Source of the DNA: Undaria pinnatifida
Lineage: Eukaryota > Sar > Phaeophyceae > Laminariales > Alariaceae
Assembly: GCA_012845835.1 (NCBI GenBank)
Contig: JABAKD010000025.1
Location: 9,801,779-9,865,778 of the forward strand
Length of the DNA stretch: 64,000 nucleotides
Direction: 5' to 3'
In this document: one piece after another, positions 58,201-64,000 of the stretch
Layout: each line of letters begins with the position of its first letter
How positions within the stretch are numbered: position 1 is the stretch's first letter
Made by a program: the position numbers and the translations under genes
The notes under the pieces: generated by a model
Seen by the model: the letters and a program-made list of their open reading frames with translations, nothing else
Databases searched by the model: none
What the model was told of the DNA's origin: nothing

Positions 58201-61200
58201 ATTCTCCACTAGCTCGGGGTAACTCGCGCAAGGTATGCGCAATTGACCCCCCTGTTCCTTTGCGGTCCTTACTTCTTCGTGCTGCTGAGATTCTTCGATA
58301 TTATTCCACACTAGAGTAGTAGGCCAGGCTGCTCAAACGAATTGCCCAATGTGTTTGTCAGTGAGGTACAGAGTCGCTCGTGCAAGTGGTAAATAAATAA
58401 CAGATAGAAAAACGAGGGGTACGCCCCCTTGCGCTAGTCTAGGTCAGAGCTCCTTCTCGTTACTATGTCTGTTGATTGGACCGCAGGCTCACCGCTACTC
58501 GTGAAGTTAAGTTCGTGCATTTTGCATACCTCCGTGACCGACATTCACATGAAAATATCGTCAGTTATGGGAAGGCACGAACAACGGCACCCTCAAACAT
58601 ATTGTTTTCGGCGTTGTACATTTTGTAGTTCCTTGAGCATGCGCCTGTATACCTTCCGCCGTACGTGGGCGATCCAATTCGAAAGAGGACCATTTGAATA
58701 CTCGTGAGCTGGAGCATCCTCCGCTTCTCTACCTTCGTTGAAATGGTAGTCTCGACTAAAATATGGAGCCATCATGGCACCTACTGTCTGTAATTTGAAC
58801 TTTTTGAGATGCATATATTAATTTAACGCCTTGCTTTGTCAATTAGAGTTGCTAGCATAAAAAAAACGTTGGCCCATTGGACTTGCCGTCTACCTAAGAC
58901 ACGGTTTAACTTATCCACCCTGTTTTCCACTGCTGCTAGCAACGACCACTGACCCCTGACATGGAATACGTGTAGTCGATCTCGCCTACAATAACTTCAC
59001 CACATTTACCATGCCATGTCCTCCTCCCCTCATTGTTGCACGCTCACAGCCAGTGTACGTTCACAGCACCGCACTGGCGGCCATAGATGACATTCTCCAA
59101 TTGATTACCTGCCGCCGTCGATAAGTCATGGCGAGCCGGCGGCGGCACTTCTGACCTGGGCGCTAGCCGCTCCATCGGCTTACGCATTATCCCGGGCACT
59201 TCAAGCTATGACAAGCTACATGGAGCTAACGCTCATGGTTCGTAGAACAAAATATTATTATCATCTCAGATGGACATATGAACAGATAGTCGTATGCTCA
59301 AGACAGTGAATGTCGAGGGATGCACGAAATGCCCCGGGTAGGATGTTGTACCTCATTCACGGCTTGGGTTTAATTCGAGTCACCCCCGTCCCCATCGACG
59401 AACTACACTGTCGAACACAAAGCGAATCCACACGCGATCTTGTATTATAGACAACCCGGGCAACAAGCAAAGTGACCGCAGGTTGTACTAAGGACAACAA
59501 TAGACTGAAAAAGGCAGACGTTCACTACTACGATATTACCACTAAGACTTGAACCTGCGCGATTAAACGGCGGTTACGCGGGACGATGTTAGTATTAGCA
59601 CGGCTTCGTCTTCTGTCGATGTGCCACTCGCAGTTGTGAGTTCAACCGTGTCGTTCGTCTTGGTGTCAGGAACCTTTTGTACATTCTGGCGTCAAGCACG
59701 GCCTAAACCTTCCAAGGGGACGGCCCTACGTATTTCTGATTTTTACTTTCGATAACGCATCAAGGGCGAGTTTCTCAAGTGTCTCAATATATCGCTAGTG
59801 CGAGATGGCGCGAAGCTCATTTTAACTATCGGGAGATCACAGGGTCGTTTCGATCAGGTCCCGATTAATTTTGGGTGCCCTCGCCCAGGATAAACACAAA
59901 AAGGCTACCCGTACGGGTTGACTCGGCCTCTAATCCTTACCATACAGCCTGGTGTGTGGCAACTGCAATATAGTACGGATAGTAATAATATATAATTGCA
60001 ATCCGTACTCGTGCATGCGGCTTTTCGTGGGCCACACCAACGAGACGAGACATGGGCCCATACAATGCACGTACAAATACGCATGTATGTGCGAGGCTTG
60101 CACCGGCTTATATCGCAGCCTGGATTAGCTCTCTGTGTACGCTCCTCATGGTATACTAAACAGGCTTCGCCTTTCTACCTTCGGCATTGCCTCCGGTAGG
60201 TGTCGTTTGCTTTGCGCGCATGCAGAGACAGCGACAACGCGGCCTCGACGTGTCAAAGCTTGACTGGAATCATACTTGTATATGAAAACTATTCCTGCTC
60301 AGACCTCCTGCCCATCAGCCGTGGGCCCACCCTAGCCAAACCTGGGCGCTATTGGTTGGCACGTGCTACACGTCTGCGTAGGAATATTAAACGGCGGCCT
60401 CCCATTTCAGCGCCATATCTTTTTTTTGACGGTACTCCACCCACACCTCCACCTCCCACGTCAGTGTTGCCAACGTCACCGTCTTCGCTAGTCCCTCGGT
60501 CGTCACATCACCCACTCCCCTCCCTAACACCAACACCCCATAACAAGAGGTAGATTGACCCCTCCACCTTCTACTCCATTTCCAGCACAAGCGACGCCAG
60601 ACGGTTATGGTCATGCTTAAGCTGTTTGCGACGCCGGGACCCTCGGAAGAGTGGTGTTCTAGCTGGTGCTGTTGCTATATTGCCCGCTTCGCTTCAGCGT
60701 CAGTCTTGAACTCCTGTGAAAGAGTTGTGCTCGCAGCCTTTCACCTCTAGTCGGTCGACCAGCACCTCCTTCTGGAATTGCTACAAGTTCATGCCGGCTC
60801 GCCGCAAAGGCAGTCCAGCACCTGCCGGGTTGTCCCTTTCGAGATACGAACGTGGTGAAAGGCCTGACGGTAGTGTCCTGGCAGACATCCTGTCAACGGC
60901 GCGAACAGATCAAACAGCAAAGAGGACACAGGGGATGGCGACACGAGGGGTTATCTGTCACTGAAAACACAACGCTATCATAAGGCCGCAATTCGAAGTG
61001 GCAACAGAATAAAAGCAGGCAGTACATCGAGTCCAAAAAGCGATGCACGAACGCAGCTCCCTACCGACCAGCTGGTGGCCAACCGTCCATGGTTCTCTGT
61101 GTTCAGCGGCGCGGCTTATCGATGCGATTCGTTGCGGCAACGTGGTTGTCGATGCCACCGCACCCTCCATATGTAGAGAAAGAAATGCTAACCCCACACT

Positions 61201-63540
61201 GGTCTTGCTGACAACCCGCGCGGCCACTAGCCCGGGAAAATTCCACAGCATGTGGTATCTTTTTCAATCCCACCATTGGAAAATGGGGTCGACTGCCACC
61301 AGGCTGTATCTCCAGAAACTTGTCTATCAGCATTGAGCGTAAACCCATAGCAAACCCTAGCAAGTCTGGACCCGTGCCCCTGTGCCGTCGTTGGAATTTC
61401 TGGGGAACTTAGCGTCGATAACGATCCTTAAGAGGGGTCGCCAGAACTAGAGTTCACCGCGGCTGGTTTGGATGCAGAGCGAGTGACTGCGACTGAATTA
61501 CGAGCGAAAGCAACCCATAAAAAGTGCTGCCTACTTGGTACATAGCAACTCTCCGTTGTGCTTAGCACGCCCCCCTTCCGAATACGCGTGCTACTTCGAA
61601 GTATACTATTTTGCTAAATATGATGGCATCATACGCAAAGGCACGCAAACATTAGCTTTCGACGATGCTGACTGCGCCAAGGGGAATTGAGCAACTCATG
61701 TACGATTTCCAAAATCCCAAACATACCCCAGTCGTGTTTAAAATTGCGGTCGTGACAGTGAGCCAATTATAGTCAATGCGGTCAAACTTTGTTTGGCGCC
61801 GTACAAAGGTATAGCCCCAATGATCTACGAAGCAATCGAGCCGCCCTGTCCATGATTCTTCTTTGTGTTGTCTATCCATTGCTATGCAGCCTCCACTTCT
61901 CCCGGCGCAAGTAAGTCTAAAGTCACCTTGTTAAGAAAAAATCAAAGGCCGGATCCAATAGACCAAGGTTTTCCGCACCCGGCTTAATTTTGTCGGGTGC
62001 TCCAACTGAGAGTCGCCGTCTGGGGCGCTAGAAATTGGAATGATAGGAAGACATATTTGGGGAAGGGCGATAAGCGGCAAGGTGATATTTTCGCCAACCG
62101 GTGATGGCATACGAGGCAAGGCAAGCAATGGTTTGCGATCCCAGGTACACGCACGAAACAAGGACAATATTGGCGCCTGAGACGCGACCTCATTGTACTC
62201 GCTCACATGGTTCGCACACCAAGCGCAATCTTTGTCCTCCTCATCTGTTATTCTACAAGTGTTTTTGACGTGAATTGGTACTCAACCTCGACACAATATA
62301 TCACACGCCGGAGGAATTGAAACGTACCAGCACAACCTAACGTATCACTATGCTTGCTAGGACAGAAAGACTGCGCGAAGTATTGTCTTCGTCCGGCTCA
62401 ACGGGCGTCTTCTGCTTGACTCGCTGCCTTGGCGTATCAACACAGTGGCTACCGGACGGACTCAACCACAAAAAGAGTAGAAAACATCAACGGGTCAACG
62501 GCGGTATGCTCATCAATGCATATTTCACACTGCCGGGCGCTTTGGGATTCAAGCACCAACCTTGAAAACTGAACGTAGAAGTTTATTACATGGGCAGAGC
62601 ACATGAACATTTACAGCTGACACTCACCGCATCGTCCTCCCCGGGAATGCTATGCATCGTTTTCCGCCGATGTCGTCCGCCACGGCTTTGAGCCCCACTC
62701 CACGAACAGGAGCACGATTAGTGCGCGTGGCGACCTTCACGCCCACCGCACAACGTCCTAAAGAAGTGGTAGGGAACGGCATCACCAGGTCACACGTAAG
62801 CAGGCAGAAACAGTCTGGACGCCATTACGCCAATACTGTACATCTGAGGAGGGGAAGAACGTGAAAGGATGTGAGGTATGGGATGGAGACAGGTTCAAGA
62901 GATGCACGTCCACGGTAGAACGTGACGCACATCACACGCGTTGAGGTGCACGTTGCTCAAGCCTGAACAAGACATGAAAGAACCGTCCCTCCGCGCCATC
63001 TACTCGACAACCAGTCAACCTCACCGTAACGTGGCGGAATCCTTTCCACTTGTCCGCGTTTCTCACTCTTGCCAAAGGCCGTATTGTGCTCTCGATCGAT
63101 GCTTCGGCGTTGAGGATCCCATCAATCAATGAGCACCTGTTGTTCAAGAAGCAAGGGTGAAGAGAGAAACGGTCTTGTATAGATGCTGCTGACTCCTATC
63201 TCGGATGACTTGAGGTTTCTACCTACCAGAGTACAGTACCTGTGCATTTAACAACCTGTGTACTTGAACAATCTGTGTACGTGCACATAACTATACGGCG
63301 ACAGTTGCTCGGTGATACGAACAGCAGGACACCGTAGACAACAGCAACAGCATCCTCAACAGCTATTAACGAACCGACACAGCTGCTACTGATACTGTAC
63401 AGCAATAAACCCTAGCTATTGCCGCGGCTACTTCATGTGACACTTGCTGTTGCCATGCCTATCACCGCTGCTGTTATTCTACACCTCTTGGTAAAACAAT
63501 ATATCGACTACGTGCGGGGTGTGCATGTTGTCCGGTAATG
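58201..63540. other. Gene-poor sequence, nothing supported
   Basis: Over 5 kb with only short frames. The most protein-like are on the minus strand at about 61363-61103 (FAMGLRSMLIDKFLEIQPGG then HFPMVGLKKIPHAVEFSR) and 61879-61652, but neither has splice partners or a recognisable family. A tRNA-like look at 59540-59600 was tested and rejected. Confidence 0.35.
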
Positions 63541-63563
63541 CGGTACGTGTGTTGTAGAGCCGC

Positions 63564-63638
63564 GAGCAGCAGCAGCAGCAGTAGCACAGTGACGGCAGCA
63601 GCAGTAGCAGTACCACCACCACCACCACCACCACCAGC
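63564..63638. repeat. CAG and ACC trinucleotide runs
   Basis: An AGC run (63564-63582), interrupted GCAGTA words, then about eight ACC triplets (63612-63636). More CAG occurs at 63828-63842. These create Ser-, Ala- and Pro-run frames and give no independent evidence for a gene. Confidence 0.9.
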
Positions 63639-64000
63639 AGAGGTAAAAAAAAGCGATTGCCACAACTTCTATTACTCTGTACAGCAGCAACCCAGTTGCC
63701 GCTGCTGCCGCTGTCACGCATTGCTGTTGATGGTGAACTTTTCACCGCCAATGTCCTCCACGTGTGACTACGCGATGACTGTGCTCAACGCGTGCAATAA
63801 GATGCCGCAGACAGCAGCCGCGACCACGCAGCAGCAGCAGCTCAAAGCAATGTGCATTACCCCTACCACTGCACAGTAGCAGCCCTAGCAATCTGTTACC
63901 CTCTGCGGTGTATCTAGTACTGTTACCGCCGCTGTCCGGGGCCTAGTGTTGTTGCAACACAGCAGTTACTTGGTAACTGCTGTTTCATGCACTGGTTGTA

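Noticed and set aside
59525-59600. Possible minus-strand tRNA (GGTTCAAGTC box-B-like word)
   Set aside because: The T stem does not pair (GCAGG against CTTAG) and no acceptor stem forms. A tRNAscan-type search would be decisive.
63474-63879. Ser/Ala/Pro-run frames at the right end
   Set aside because: Translations of CAG and ACC repeats, with no independent domain or splice evidence.
1-64000. CRISPR arrays, defence islands, bacterial operons or integrated viral genes
   Set aside because: No spacer-repeat structure, no polycistronic gene layout and no recognisable viral structural or replication gene was seen. Tandem arrays here are contiguous satellites without unique spacers.

Overview
The window reads as nuclear DNA from a brown alga (Phaeophyceae). 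The strongest reason is a complete, intron-rich gene for a mannuronan C5-epimerase of the brown-algal alginate family. Its seven exons join in frame across six GT/AG introns of about 0.8 to 2.7 kb. Sparse genes, long introns, many microsatellites, long G/C homopolymer runs and a short TTAGGG-type block fit the same picture. I see no bacterial operon, rRNA, functional tRNA or CRISPR array.

Layout. 1-3.5 kb: upstream region with two simple-repeat blocks. 3.5-14.6 kb (+): the epimerase gene; its sixth intron carries a very AT-rich island that looks like inserted organellar (probably plastid) DNA. 14.6-26.5 kb: mainly repeats, namely a pair of about 1.3-kb direct repeats (R2), a G-rich dispersed repeat (R1), a third family (R3) and a roughly 690-bp TACA microsatellite. 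26.5-33.1 kb (-): a second multi-exon gene whose ten well-phased exons encode an unrecognised protein with a cysteine-rich N-terminal part and about seven hydrophobic segments. 33.8-42.4 kb: degenerate duplicated segments and low-confidence open frames. 42.4-43.3 kb: opposed R1 copies, one interrupted by a tRNA-derived SINE-like insertion with a poly-A tail and imperfect target-site duplication. 44-45.5 kb: two isolated possible exons. 45.5-48.4 kb: an array of about 150-bp units whose two halves point in opposite directions. 48.5-51.2 kb (-): a broken PIF/Harbinger-type transposase gene. 52-54 kb: two more opposed R1 copies. 54.8 kb to the end: a telomere-like block, an 18-bp minisatellite, small duplications and otherwise featureless sequence.

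The two credible host genes (alginate epimerase, membrane protein) are separated by about 12 kb of repeats and give no evidence of acting together. The rest is mostly mobile-element and repeat history. I found no convincing new multi-gene system; the least explained real gene is the minus-strand membrane protein. All exon joins were made by eye and are hypotheses for transcript data.
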